In this document: piece after piece, positions 45,472-57,600 of the stretch
Layout of the letters: each line of letters opens with the position of its first letter
Position numbering within the stretch: position 1 is the first letter of the stretch
From: Photobacterium sp. GB-56
GTDB lineage: Bacteria; Pseudomonadota; Gammaproteobacteria; Enterobacterales; Vibrionaceae
Direction of reading: 5' to 3'
Assembly (NCBI RefSeq): GCF_003026105.1
Contig: NZ_PYNW01000003.1
Coordinates: 186,001-250,000 of the forward strand
DNA length: 64,000 bases
Notes under the pieces: generated by a model
Seen by the model: the letters and a program-made list of their open reading frames with translations, nothing else
What the model was told of the DNA's origin: nothing
Database searches by the model: none
Made by a program: the position numbers and the translations under genes

Positions 45472-46776
45472 TTATTTAACAGACTTTGCCCAAGTTTCTG
45501 GGATCTCAACGCGCATCTCATCAAGGATTAGACCGGTTGCATTAAGAACACGGTATTTTGCTAAAATACCATCATATTCAGCTGCTAAATAAGCTTTACG
45601 TGCTTCAAATAATTCGTTTTCGGTGTTGAGTACATCCAGTAATGTACGCTGACCAATCTTAAACTGTTTTTCATATGCGATAACGGTACGTGCAGAGGCA
45701 TCAACGTGCTCTTGCAAGAACAGTTTTTGTTTTTTCGCTAAATCTAGTGCGCTCCAAGATAGGCGAGTACCTTCTTCTAACATGTGGTGAGCACGATCAC
45801 GAATGTCTTTAGATTTGTTAATTTGGTATGCAGCACGACGAGATTTTGCTACATCACTGCCACCGTTATACAGGTTATAGCGCATTTTTAGCATGGCTTT
45901 TAGCTCATCAGTTTTACCTTCAGAGCCATTTAAGTCATCTCCCCATTCTTGTGATGCTTCTATACTAAATGATGGGTAGAACGTACCTTTTGCTTGCTTG
46001 TACTGATATTCAGCAGCGTCAATGTCATTTGAGGCAACGTGTACCACAGGGTTATTTTTCTTCGCTTTTTCTAATGCATCATCTAATGATTTTGGTAGGT
46101 AGTTCACGTCAACTTCAGGCTTTACAAGATCTTTAGGATACTGGCCAACGATACGCACAAACTGGGTGATCTTGTCTTGCAAATTGCTTTGTGCTGCCAG
46201 TAGATTTGTATTAGAACTGGCTAAACGGCCTTCGACTTGTGCTAAGTCAGCTGTTGATCCAATACCTGAGTCTGCACGTTTTTTAATGTCTGAATACATT
46301 TTTTGATGAACTTTAAGGTTTGATTCAGACAAAGCGAGTACATCTTGAGCATGAAGCACATTTAGATATGCTTCTGTGCTTTTTAATGCTTTGTCTTGTG
46401 CATCAGACAGTAATTGATAACGCTCTGCTTCTGTTTCTGACTTATTACGTTGAATATCGTTGTACGTAATCGAGCCATCCCAGATTAGCTGTCGAATGTT
46501 GATTTTCGCATTACGAGGTTTATATTCACCAGAAGGGCTTTTCGCTTTGTAATCGTCATAGCCAACACCCGCTTCAAGATCGACACTTGGTAGGTAGTCA
46601 CCTTTTGAAGCATTGATCAATTGATGCTTACTTTGGAACTCATTGTAGGCACTTTTAATCTCTGGATTACTTGAGAGCGTTTCAGCTACAGCTTGTTCCA
46701 ATGATTGCGCCATTACAGGCGCAGCCATACATTGAAGACCGATGAGAAGAGTAATTTTTTTTAATTTATATTTCAT
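45472..46776 (-). CDS. lapE: TolC-family outer-membrane channel (LapE-like)
   Basis: 434 aa from the ATG at 46776 (a GTG two codons upstream is also possible). Signal peptide ending near VMAQ-SL. TolC/OEP repeats are visible: 'LEQAVAETLSSNPEIKSAYNEFQS' and 'SLDDALEKAKKNNPVVHVASNDIDAAEYQYKQAKGTFYPSF', and the 'LLDVLNTENELFEARKAYLAAEYDGILAKYRVL' second repeat typical of the family. It forms the outer-membrane tunnel of the type I secretion system for the giant adhesin. It lies ten bases after the HlyD-family gene. Confidence 0.93.
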   Translation of the reverse strand: MKYKLKKITLLIGLQCMAAPVMAQSLEQAVAETLSSNPEIKSAYNEFQSKHQLINASKGDYLPSVDLEAGVGYDDYKAKSPSGEYKPRNAKINIRQLIWDGSITYNDIQRNKSETEAERYQLLSDAQDKALKSTEAYLNVLHAQDVLALSESNLKVHQKMYSDIKKRADSGIGSTADLAQVEGRLASSNTNLLAAQSNLQDKITQFVRIVGQYPKDLVKPEVDVNYLPKSLDDALEKAKKNNPVVHVASNDIDAAEYQYKQAKGTFYPSFSIEASQEWGDDLNGSEGKTDELKAMLKMRYNLYNGGSDVAKSRRAAYQINKSKDIRDRAHHMLEEGTRLSWSALDLAKKQKLFLQEHVDASARTVIAYEKQFKIGQRTLLDVLNTENELFEARKAYLAAEYDGILAKYRVLNATGLILDEMRVEIPETWAKSVK

Positions 46777-46786
46777 AGTCACTTCA

Positions 46787-48181
46787 TTATTCTCTTAACG
46801 CGGTATGTCGCGCTTTGAGTATTGGTTTAAGAAGGTAGTCAAGTACAGAGCGTTTTCCTGTAATGATATCAACGGTGGCTGTCATACCGGGTATAATCGG
46901 TAAAGCTTCGCCATTAGGTCCCTTTAAACTACTCGCATCAGTACGAATTCTGACTTGATAGAAACTATTGCCTTCTTTATCTTGGATTGTATCTGCACTG
47001 ATTGTTTCCAATGTTCCATGTAAACCACCATAGCTAGTAAAATCATAGGCACTAAACTTAATAATTGCAGGTAGATTTGGTCGTAGAAAGCCAATATCTT
47101 GCGGTGCTATTTTAGCTTCTATTAGCAAGGTATCTTCCGTTGGAACAATTTCCACAAGTGGCATGCCTGGTTGAATAACACCACCTACAGTATTGACATA
47201 TATTTTTTGAATTGTGCCAGTTACTGGTGAAACCACGGTTGTTCGTTTAACACGATCTTCTAAACCAATTTGGGTTTCACTTAAGCTCCCTAATTTGTCA
47301 CTGGTTTCATTTAGTTGTGCTTGAATATCTGAACGGAACTGTAATGCAATATCAATGTACTTAAAGCCAGCTTCTTGAATCGCTGCTTGCGTGACAGGGA
47401 TTTGCATTTTTGCAGAGTTTAAATCACGTTTCGTATCGTTGAGTGACCGTTGTAACTTCAGTAATTCTATCCGTGGTACAACACCTTCCTCAGCTAATGG
47501 TTTCGTAATATTGTATTCTTTTAGAGCAATATTGTAGCTGTTACGTAAGTTGCTGACTCGAGATTGTGTTTCAGCCAACTCTCTTTCTTTTTGCGATGCT
47601 TGCTCAGAAGCAACAGAAAGCTGGTTTTGTAGGTTATTTAATTTGTCTGTAAATTGATTGAGCTGCCGACGAACTAATGCTGAATGTGCTTTTTTAAATG
47701 TATCATCAAAAACAGGTGGTTTACGTTCAATCGTGACACTATTTCGCCAATGCGTATTATCGGCTTTGTTGCTCACTGTAACGCTCGCAAGTAACGCATT
47801 TAAACGTTGGGAGTCTGCTTGCATAGAAGCTAAGCTTTGTGTTTTTTCTTTAAAATCGGATTTAAATTGCGTGTCATCAATTAATAATAGTGTTTGACCT
47901 TTCTTTACTTGTTCACCTTCTTTAACAAGCACTTTTTTGACAATACCACCTTCCAGGTTTTGAACGACTTGAAGTTGAGATGACGGAATAACTTTTCCGC
48001 TACCGGTGGTCACTTTATCTAACTTGGCAAAGTAAGCCCAAATGAAAGCCGTGACAAAGAATAAGATCATTACCCACAGAATAACACGCGCGCTTTTAGG
48101 GGTATTAAGCAACAATGCTGCTGATTTATCATCCACATACTCTAGGTTGTCTGCTGAAATAGAAGTGTTTTTCTTGTTCAT
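46787..48181 (-). CDS. lapC: HlyD-family membrane fusion protein (LapC-like)
   Basis: 464 aa. Single N-terminal TM segment (about 32-50, 'VILWVMILFFVTAFIWAYFA'), barrel-sandwich hybrid domain ('KVIPSSQLQVVQNLEGGIVKKVLVKEGEQVKKGQTLLLIDD'), long coiled coil (about 140-290), and the C-terminal HlyD signature ('VVSPVTGTIQKIYVNTVGGVIQPGMPLVEIVP'). It bridges the inner-membrane ABC exporter to the TolC-like channel. It is first in the minus-strand operon, with its promoter in the 421-bp region shared with the divergent adhesin gene. Confidence 0.93.
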   Translation of the reverse strand: MNKKNTSISADNLEYVDDKSAALLLNTPKSARVILWVMILFFVTAFIWAYFAKLDKVTTGSGKVIPSSQLQVVQNLEGGIVKKVLVKEGEQVKKGQTLLLIDDTQFKSDFKEKTQSLASMQADSQRLNALLASVTVSNKADNTHWRNSVTIERKPPVFDDTFKKAHSALVRRQLNQFTDKLNNLQNQLSVASEQASQKERELAETQSRVSNLRNSYNIALKEYNITKPLAEEGVVPRIELLKLQRSLNDTKRDLNSAKMQIPVTQAAIQEAGFKYIDIALQFRSDIQAQLNETSDKLGSLSETQIGLEDRVKRTTVVSPVTGTIQKIYVNTVGGVIQPGMPLVEIVPTEDTLLIEAKIAPQDIGFLRPNLPAIIKFSAYDFTSYGGLHGTLETISADTIQDKEGNSFYQVRIRTDASSLKGPNGEALPIIPGMTATVDIITGKRSVLDYLLKPILKARHTALRE

Positions 48182-48602
48182 TAGTTGTCCGCGTTAGATG
48201 CTCACTAAAGGGAAATGCTGACCGACGTCCATGTATTTTGTTATTTAAAATGGTCGTTCGCATTACAGTTTTTATACTATTTACTGTATGCTATCAACAC
48301 TAGTATCATTAAGTTTGCAGGGCATTTTTTCGCTCTTATTTGTTCTTAATTGGTATTTATTATTGATATTTCTATGAAGTATGTTACAAAAGCTTGCAAA
48401 ATCATAGTTGAATAATAAGAATTTTTAGCTAAATATGTCGTCAAATTATTGACGATATGTTTTTTTAAATCAATTAAAAAAATACCGTTTTTAATAGAAA
48501 ACCTCTATCGATTATAAAAACATCAATTGGTGGTGCGTAACATGTTCTGTATGACTGGGATCGTTACTATCAAATTGAATAAACAAAAAAGGTTAAGAGA
48601 GT
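48182..48602. other. Divergent promoter region of the Lap operon and the adhesin
   Basis: 421 bases of AT-rich DNA with long T- and A-runs near 48400-48500. The adhesin start has AAGAGAG upstream. No regulator site could be identified with certainty. No ORF is seen. Confidence 0.45.
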
Positions 48603-51600
48603 ATGACTACCATTGATAATAAGAATTTAGGCATGATCAAGCTTGTGAATGGAGACGGCTTTATTCTTAAGGCTGGTGATAAAGTTCAGCCAATTATTGA
48701 TGAGCATACTCTTCAACCTGATGAAATCGTTGTTACTAATGGTAACGCTAAATTTATTATTAACAATAATGGCGTTGAGCAAGTCATTAATCAGACATGC
48801 CCAACTTGCGTAGTAACAACGCCTGTAGGTGTTAAAGCAACGGATCTTAATAACAAAATCGCGTTTAATCATGAGGGAGCGGAACATACAACTTTCGCTT
48901 CTGACGACATTGATGCAATTCAAGCTGCGATTTTAAACGGTCTGGATCCTACTCAACTTTTTGAAGCACCTGCGGCTGGTAATGAATCTGCAGGTAATGT
49001 AGGCCTTAATGGATCATCTTCTGCTGCAAGTTTTATAACGATTAATTACGATAACGATGCACTTTTAGCTGAAGCTGGCTTCGATACGGCTTATGATCCA
49101 AGTCGAAATATAGATAACCTAGATCCACGGGCTATTTTAGTTCCTGATGGTGGCGAACTAGGCTCATTACTTATTACTGAGGGTGATCTCAGTGATAATA
49201 CCTATCCTGTTGTTTCTTCGACATCTATTTTTGTAGAAGCGGCAACGCTTCCTCTTGAGACTTCATCGTTTGTATTTGATCCTCTCACCATCAATAATGT
49301 TTTAAATGAATTAAACAGTGAGATCACATCAGGCGGTCAGGCTGTTACTTTTGTCTACGATAAAGTAACGAATATGATCATCGGTACTCTCGATGGTCAA
49401 CCTGTTATGTCTATTGCATTAGAAGCAACGTCAGAAAATGGGCGTGATGTAACGGTGACAGTAACCACAACGATTAATCAGCCACTTGACCACTCTGGTG
49501 ATAATGTTTCTGGCTTAGTCAATCGTGATGGCGATCAAATCAATATTGATGTTGCTATTCAAGCCACAGATAGCAGTGGTAATGCATTAGATAAGCCAAT
49601 TAATGTTGAGATTGGTGTTATCGACGGTGCAAATCCCGAATTTGGTACTGATACCGGCGTGACAATTAATGAAGGTACTCAAGCTGATCAGGTTATTGAC
49701 GGAAAGGTTCCACTTGATGTTGGTTCTGATGCAATCGCAACCATTCATTTTAATGCTGAACAAGCAGGCTTAACGGCAATTACAAGTAATGGTCGAGAAA
49801 CAACGTTTACCGTTGATGGTAATGTTTTAACTGTTTTAGATTCATTTTCGCAACCTGTGATGGTGGTGACCATTGCGAATGATGGTACCTACACTGTAAA
49901 AGTGACTGGGCCTATTGACCAAAACAGTGACGATATCGCGAATATTAAATTAGATGTTACTGCGACAGATAAAGACGGTGATACCGCTCAAGGTGAGTTA
50001 AATATCACCATAAATGATGGCACTGATGCTGCGGGTGGGGAACGCGTTTCTATTACATTAACGGAAGGTGATATTGACGTTGATGGGAGCGGTACAAGCA
50101 CGGGTGGCGCAGATACCACTTACCCAGTAGAAAAAACCGGTGAGCTTACGCTGGTTGCGGGGGAAGATCGCCTCGATCCAACCACCGTTGCCATTGATGC
50201 GACGCAGCAAGCGGATTTAATTAAAGAGCTAAACGCAGAGCTTACATCTGGTGGCAAACCATTAACCTTTACGATTGACGCTAATGGTAACTTAGTCGGT
50301 ACCATTGCGGGTACTGATACAGTTGCCGTACGAGTTGAATTAATCCCAACGCAAGTGGGTCAAAACGTTAACGTCGAAATTCAAATCATTCAAGAATTAC
50401 CACTTGATCATAATCCTTCTGGAAATTCACAAGGTTTTGTTACTGTGAATGACAGTAACATTTCAATCAATCTTCCTATTCAAGCAAAAGACACTGATGG
50501 TGATCTTCTTGAAAAACCTGCGCAAGTAGATATCACGATCAATGATGGTGACAATCCTGTTTTTGGTATTGATCTTGGAACAGAAAATCCAATTAATGAG
50601 ACCGATGATCTAGGTAAAGTTGTCGATGGGAAAATCCCCCTTAATATTGGCTCAGACGAAATATCTCACATTCACTTTGATGCTGAACAACCAGGCTTAG
50701 CGAATATTACGAGTGATGGCAAACCTGTTACTTTTTCTGTTTCAGGTAATACCATTAACGTCGTTGATGCTGAAGGCAAGCCTGTAATGACTGTTACTAT
50801 CGCTAATGATGGTAGCTACAAAGTTATTGTAGAAGGCGAGCTGGACCAAGATAGTCTTAATATTGCGAAAATAGAATTAAACGTCACAGCAACAGATAAA
50901 GACGGCGATACCGCACAAGGCCAATTAAATATTCAAGTAGAAGACGGTGCAATTGCCGGTGGCGGTGAGTCTGCAAGTATTACGATTACAGAAGGGGATT
51001 TAACCCCAGAAGGTAATGAAGTCGGGTATCCCGTTTCAGCAAGTACTTCTTTAACGATTACCGCTGGTGCTGACCGATTAGACCCAAGCTCGATTACGAT
51101 TGATGAGAAACAACTCGAGGCTTTAAAAAATGAGCTTACAACAGAGCTTAGTTCTGACGGTAAGCCATTAACATTTACTTATGATGTAGCAACGGGCGTA
51201 TTAACCGGAAGCGCAAATGGTGCAACTGTTGTTAGCGTAACATTGACAGCCCTTCAAGCAGCGAATGGTAAAGATGTTGATGTAAAAGTTACCATGACTC
51301 AGTACGGACCATTAGATCACAATGGTAATGAGATCGATGGTCTAGTCGCTAACCATAATGATCAAGTTGTTATCGATTTACCTATTCAGGTGAAAGATAC
51401 CGATGGTGATTGGTTAAAAGATCCTGCAACCGTTGATATTACCGTTGTCGATGGCGAAATCCCTGCTTTTGGTGTGGATAGCAAAGCGACCTTAAATGAA
51501 GGTAAGGATGGCATTGCAACCGGTATGGGGAATATTGCGGTTGATAGCGGTAGTGATCAGGTCGTTAAGGTTACGTTTGAGGCGAACCAAGACTCCCTTA

Positions 51601-54600
51601 ATGGTTTAACCAGTAATGGTCATGCTACAACTTATTCACTGAGTGCTGATGGCACTACGGTGACGGTGGTATTAGCGAGTGATCCATCGCAAGTGGTAAT
51701 GGAAGTGACTATTGATATCAATGGTCATTACGTTGTAACGCAAAAACAACCTATCGATCAGGTCGATGATACTGCAGCTGATAATGAGAACATTGCTTTA
51801 TCTGTTGTGGCAGAAGATAGAGATGGTGACGTAAGCAAGCCAGGTAATATTGAGATTACTATTCATGATGGTGCCAATGCATCAGGTAATGAGCAAGGAG
51901 CTATTACTATTACAGAAGGTGATTTAACACCTGAAGGTAATGAGCAAGGTTACCCAGTAAGTGGTAATACAACAATAGCTATTGCTGCGGGGGTTGATCG
52001 TCTTGATCCGACAACAGTGACCGTTGACCAGACACAAGTTAATGCGTTAATCCATGAGTTAACTACTGAACTTACAACAGCAAATGGTACGGCAATTAAC
52101 TTTAGCTATGATGCTAAAACGGGATTAATTACAGGTACTGCGGGTGGTGAAACGGTATTAACGGTAACTGTGAGCGCGGTTCAAGCGGTAAATGGGCATG
52201 ATGTTGATATTAACGTGTCTATTACGCAATTTAAGCCACTTGATCATAATGACAATGGCACCGATGGCTTAATTAAAAGCGTTGATGACAAAATTGTTAT
52301 TGATGTTCCAGTCCAAGTTAAAGATACCGATGGTGATTGGTTAGACAAACCTGCCAATGTGGATATCACGATTGTTGATGGGGCGAACCCTGAATTTGGT
52401 ACCGATAAAGGTATCATCATCAATGAAACCACCGACGCTGATAAAGTGATGCAGGGTCAGATCCCGTTAAATGTCGGCTCTGATGATATTCAGACCATCC
52501 ACTTTAATGCGACCCAAGAGGGCCTAGCCAACATTACTAGCAACGGTCAGCAAACCACGTTTACTGTTAATGGCAATGTATTAACCGTGGTTGATGCAGA
52601 CTCTAATCCTGTGATGGTAGTGACGATCGCTAATGACGGTACCTATACCGTTAAAGTAACCGGGCCTGTTGACCAAAACAGTGTCGATATTGCTGATATT
52701 AAGCTTGATGTTACCGCGACAGATAAAGATGGTGATACGGCTAGTGGTGAACTCAACATCACGATAAAAGATGGTACAGATGCGGCAGGTGGTGAAAACA
52801 TTGATATCACAATCACCGAAGGTGACCGTGATGTGGATGGTAGCGGCACAAGCACAGGTGGCGCAGATACCACTTATCCGGTAGAGAAAACCGGTGAGTT
52901 AACGCTGGTTGCGGGTGAAGATCGCCTCGATCCAACCACCGTTGCCATTGATGCGACGCAGCAAGCGGATTTAATTAAAGAGCTCAACGCTGAGCTTACA
53001 TCCGGCGGCAAACCATTAACCTTTACGATTGATGCCAATGGTAATTTGGTCGGTACCATCGCAGGTACTGATACGGTTGCCGTACGTGTTGAATTAACCC
53101 CAACGCAAGCGGGTCAAAACGTTAACGTCGAAGTTAAAATCATTCAAGAACAACCACTGGATCATCAGGCTTCAGGTAACAGTTCAGGTTTTGTGACTGT
53201 CGATGGTGATGACATCTCGATTAAAGTCCCTGTACAGGCGAAAGATACCGATGGTGATTGGTTAGACAAACCTGCCAATGTGGATATCACGATTGTTGAT
53301 GGTGCGAACCCTGAATTTGGTACCGATAAAGGTATCATCATCAATGAAACCACCGACGCTGATAAAGTGATGCAGGGTCAGATCCCGTTAAATGTCGGCT
53401 CTGATGATATTCAGACCATCCACTTTAATGCGACCCAAGAGGGCCTAGCCAACATTACTAGCAACGGTCAGCAAACCACGTTTACTGTTAATGGCAATGT
53501 ATTAACCGTGGTTGATGCAGATTCTAATCCTGTGATGGTAGTGACGATCGCTAATGACGGTACCTATACCGTTAAAGTAACTGGGCCAGTTGACCAAAAC
53601 AGTGTCGATATTGCTGATATTAAGCTTGATGTTACCGCGACAGATAAAGACGGTGATACGGCTAGTGGTGAACTCAACATCACGATAAAAGATGGTACAG
53701 ATGCGGCAGGTGGTGAAAACATTGATATCACTATCACCGAAGGTGACCGTGATGTGGATGGCAGCGGCACAAGCACAGGTGGCGCAGATACCACTTATCC
53801 GGTAGAGAAAACCGGTGAGCTTACGCTGGTTGCGGGTGAAGATCGCCTCGATCCAACCACCGTTGCCATTGATGCGACGCAGCAAGCGGATTTAATTAAA
53901 GAGCTCAACGCAGAGCTTACATCCGGCGGCAAACCATTAACCTTTACGATTGATGCCAATGGTAACTTGGTCGGTACCATCGCAGGTACTGATACGGTTG
54001 CTGTACGTGTTGAATTAACCCCAACGCAAGCGGGTCAAAACGTTAATGTCGAAGTCAAAATCATCCAAGAACAACCACTGGATCATCAGGCTTCAGGTAA
54101 CAGTTCAGGTTTTGTCACTGTCGATGGTGATGACATCTCGATTAAAGTCCCTGTACAGGCGAAAGATACCGATGGTGATTGGTTAGACAAACCTGCCAAT
54201 GTGGATATCACGATTGTTGATGGTGCGAACCCTGAATTTGGTATCGATAAAGGTACAACGATCACTGAAACAGAAAATGGTGCAACCGCAACAGGTAAAA
54301 TCCCGCTAAATGTGGGCTCTGATGATATTGCACATATTGATTTTGCGCAGTCTCAGCCATCACTTGAAGGGATTGTATCTAATAACCAAGCAACCCGTTA
54401 TGTGGTTGATGGTAATGAAATTAAAGTTGTGATTGACGGTGGCGCGAATGATGGCGCAGCGGTAATGACGATTGAAATCAATGTCGATGGTAGTTACACG
54501 GTTCATCAACATCTGCCAATTGAGCAAGACAACAGCAAAGGCGATACCGTTGATATTAATCTGGCTGTTACTGCAACAGATAAAGACGGTGATATCAGTA

Positions 54601-57600
54601 ATACGGGTCAATTAGAGATCCATATTAAAGATGGTCTAAACCCTACCGGTGAGGGTGTTGTAGCAAACATCACGATTACAGAAGGTGATCTTGAAGATCC
54701 TAAAGCTGGTAAGGGTTACCCTGTTTCAGCAGATACGTATTTTACAGTTAATGCCACAGATGATGCATTAGTTGCTAATAGCTTGAAGATTGCTGATAGC
54801 GCACAAGTAGATTTAGTAAAAGAGCTCAATAGCTTAACGTCAAATGGTGAAGCACTGACTTTCACTGTTCACACTGATGCTAATGGTGTAATCACTATTA
54901 CGGGTGTGACAACAAGTGGTCAAGAAGCGGTAAGTATTAGCATGACGCCGTCTTCATCAGCGAATGGTGATGTGACTGTTGATTTGGCCATTCATCAGGC
55001 TTTGCCTCTTGATCACATAAAATCAAACGGCACCTATGTTGATGTTACCGGCGGTAAGATCACTATTGATGTACCTGTTCAAATGCAAGATACCGATGGT
55101 GACGCGTTAGACAAACCCGTTGATGTGAACATTACGATTAAAGATGGTCAGAAGCCTTCGTTTGGTCATGATTCAACAGCAACCTTGGAAGAAGGGGTAT
55201 CAGGCACAGCAACAGCATCTGGCACTATTGATATCGATACGGGCAGTGACCAAGTCGCGAAAGTGTACTTTAAAGGTAACCAATCATCGTTGGATGGTTT
55301 AACCAGTAATGGTCATGAAACGACGTATTCGTTAAGTGCTGACGGCTCTACAATCACCGTAGTATTAAAAGACAATCCATCTCAAATTGTGATGGAAATC
55401 AAGATTGATGTTAATGGTCATTACGTTGTTGAACAAAAACAACCGATTGATCAGGTCGATGACAAGAATGCTGATAATGAAATTATTAAGCTAGATGTCG
55501 TTGCTCAAGACTATGACGGTGATAACAGCAAGCCGGGTCAGATCACGATCAATATTCATGATGGTGAGGATGCAAAAGGTGGCGAAACTGGCTCTATCGT
55601 TATTACTGAAGGCGATTTACAACCGACAGCAGGTGAACAAGGTTACCCAGTTTCAGGTGCTGTTGACATTGCAGTGAAAGCTGGCGTTGACCGTTTAGAT
55701 CCAACTAAGGTTTCAATCGATAGTACACATCTTTCGGCATTAATTGATGAGTTGCAGTCAGAGTTAACAGCATCTGGTTCAAAAATTAGCTTTAGCTATC
55801 ACGATGGTCAGCTAATCGGTACTGCTAATGGTCAAGTCGTTCTAACGGTTGCGGTTTCAGCAGTACAGGCAGCTAATGGCCATGATGTAGACGTGAAAGT
55901 TTCCATTACTCAACATGCGCCTTTAGATCATCATGGTAGTGAAACCTCAGGTTTTGTAAGTGTTGATGGCGATAAGATTGTTATCGATGTGCCGGTCCAA
56001 GTCAAAGACACTGACGGTGATAACCTTGCCAATAATGTAAATGCGCAAATCACCATTAATGATGGTGCCGCACCTATCATTATTTCTGCTCCAGCTATCA
56101 GTGTTGATGAAGATGCATTAGCGGGTGGTTCACATACATCAAAAGATGGCGTAACAGCACTGGGTGATATTCAAGTCGATCAAGGCAGTGACTATGTGTC
56201 TAACTTTAAGGTCGATGTAGAAGCGTTTAATGCTCAAAATACCATTAAGTCAGAAGGCCACGACGTTGTTCTTGAGCAGACAGGTGTGGGTACTTATCAA
56301 GGGATAGCGAATGGACAAGTTGTCTTCACCTATGCCTTGTTACCTAATGGTCGTTATATATTTAAGCTGGAAGGGACAATAGATCATCCCACTCAAGGTG
56401 AAGATGAGTTTAAGATTGAATTTCCTGTTTATGCCGTTGATAAAGATGGTGATACCAGCGGTACAGTCAATATTGATGTATCAATTAAAGATGATATTCC
56501 ATCTGTACATGATGTAACGCTAAATACGGTTGAGCACAGCACGACGACACTGGAAAATGTGATTGTGAGTACCGGTGCGGATGGTGCACAAGTCACAGCA
56601 TTGATTGTTGATGGGCAGCATATTGATTTATCAACATTGCCAGAGTCTGGCGGTTATCGTATTTATGAAGTAACAGAGAATGGTCAAAAGTTAGGTGATC
56701 TTATGATCAAACCTAATGGTGATACTTACTTTGCTGCGAACGATAATTTGGATCATAACCAAGAAGAGATCCTTAAAAATATTGGCTTTGAAGTAACCGA
56801 TGGCGACGGTGATAAGGCACAAGGTACGATCACGCTTGAAGTGTCGGATAAAGATGCAACCTTAAGCTTGCAAAACAGCATTGGTCAGGAAGAAGACGGT
56901 CGTCACTCAACCGATCCTAACGATAATGTTGATGTAAATCGTGATGGTATTGCGATCAATATGAGCATCAATGTTGGTGATAATGATCGTGGTGAGCACA
57001 TTGGCACTGTGACTATTCACCCGCAAGGCGAAGCGCATGGCGTCTTTATGTTTAACGGTCAGCCTTTAGCTGTTAATAGCGATGGTTCAATCACTATTCC
57101 TGCAAGTGCATTTACAGCAGATGCTAGCGGTGAGAATTACACCCTACAAGGCGTGACTTTTGTTCCTGCAGAAGATTTCTCGACCTCTGCAAACGGTATT
57201 AAATTTGATGTTAGTGCACAAGTGAATACCACTGATGGTGGTAACCACCCAGTAATGAATGGTGAGTTCTCGATTGATGTTCAGGGTATTGCAGATACGC
57301 CAACATGGAGTGCAAGCTCTGTTGAACATTATGTTGTTGATGAAGATGGTTCTAATGTTCAGCTAAGTGTTGTTGCTGATCTGCAAGATACCGATGGCTC
57401 TGAAGCATTGTTCTACTACATTACGGTACCAAAAGAGTACCAAGATAAATGTACATTAGAAATTGATGGTCAAACATTAGTTGAAACATCACCAGGGTCA
57501 GGTATTTACAAAGTAGATGCTGAGCAAATGAAGTCTGTTGAGGTGAACCCTGCTGATAACTTTAGTGGTGATATTAAACTGTCTATCACAGCTGAAAGTA

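Noticed and set aside
50120..54611. Repeated minus-strand ORFs across the adhesin repeats
   Set aside because: They recur at the same 921-bp spacing because they are shadows of the repeated coding sequence on the other strand; composition is Ser/Val-rich shadow-type.
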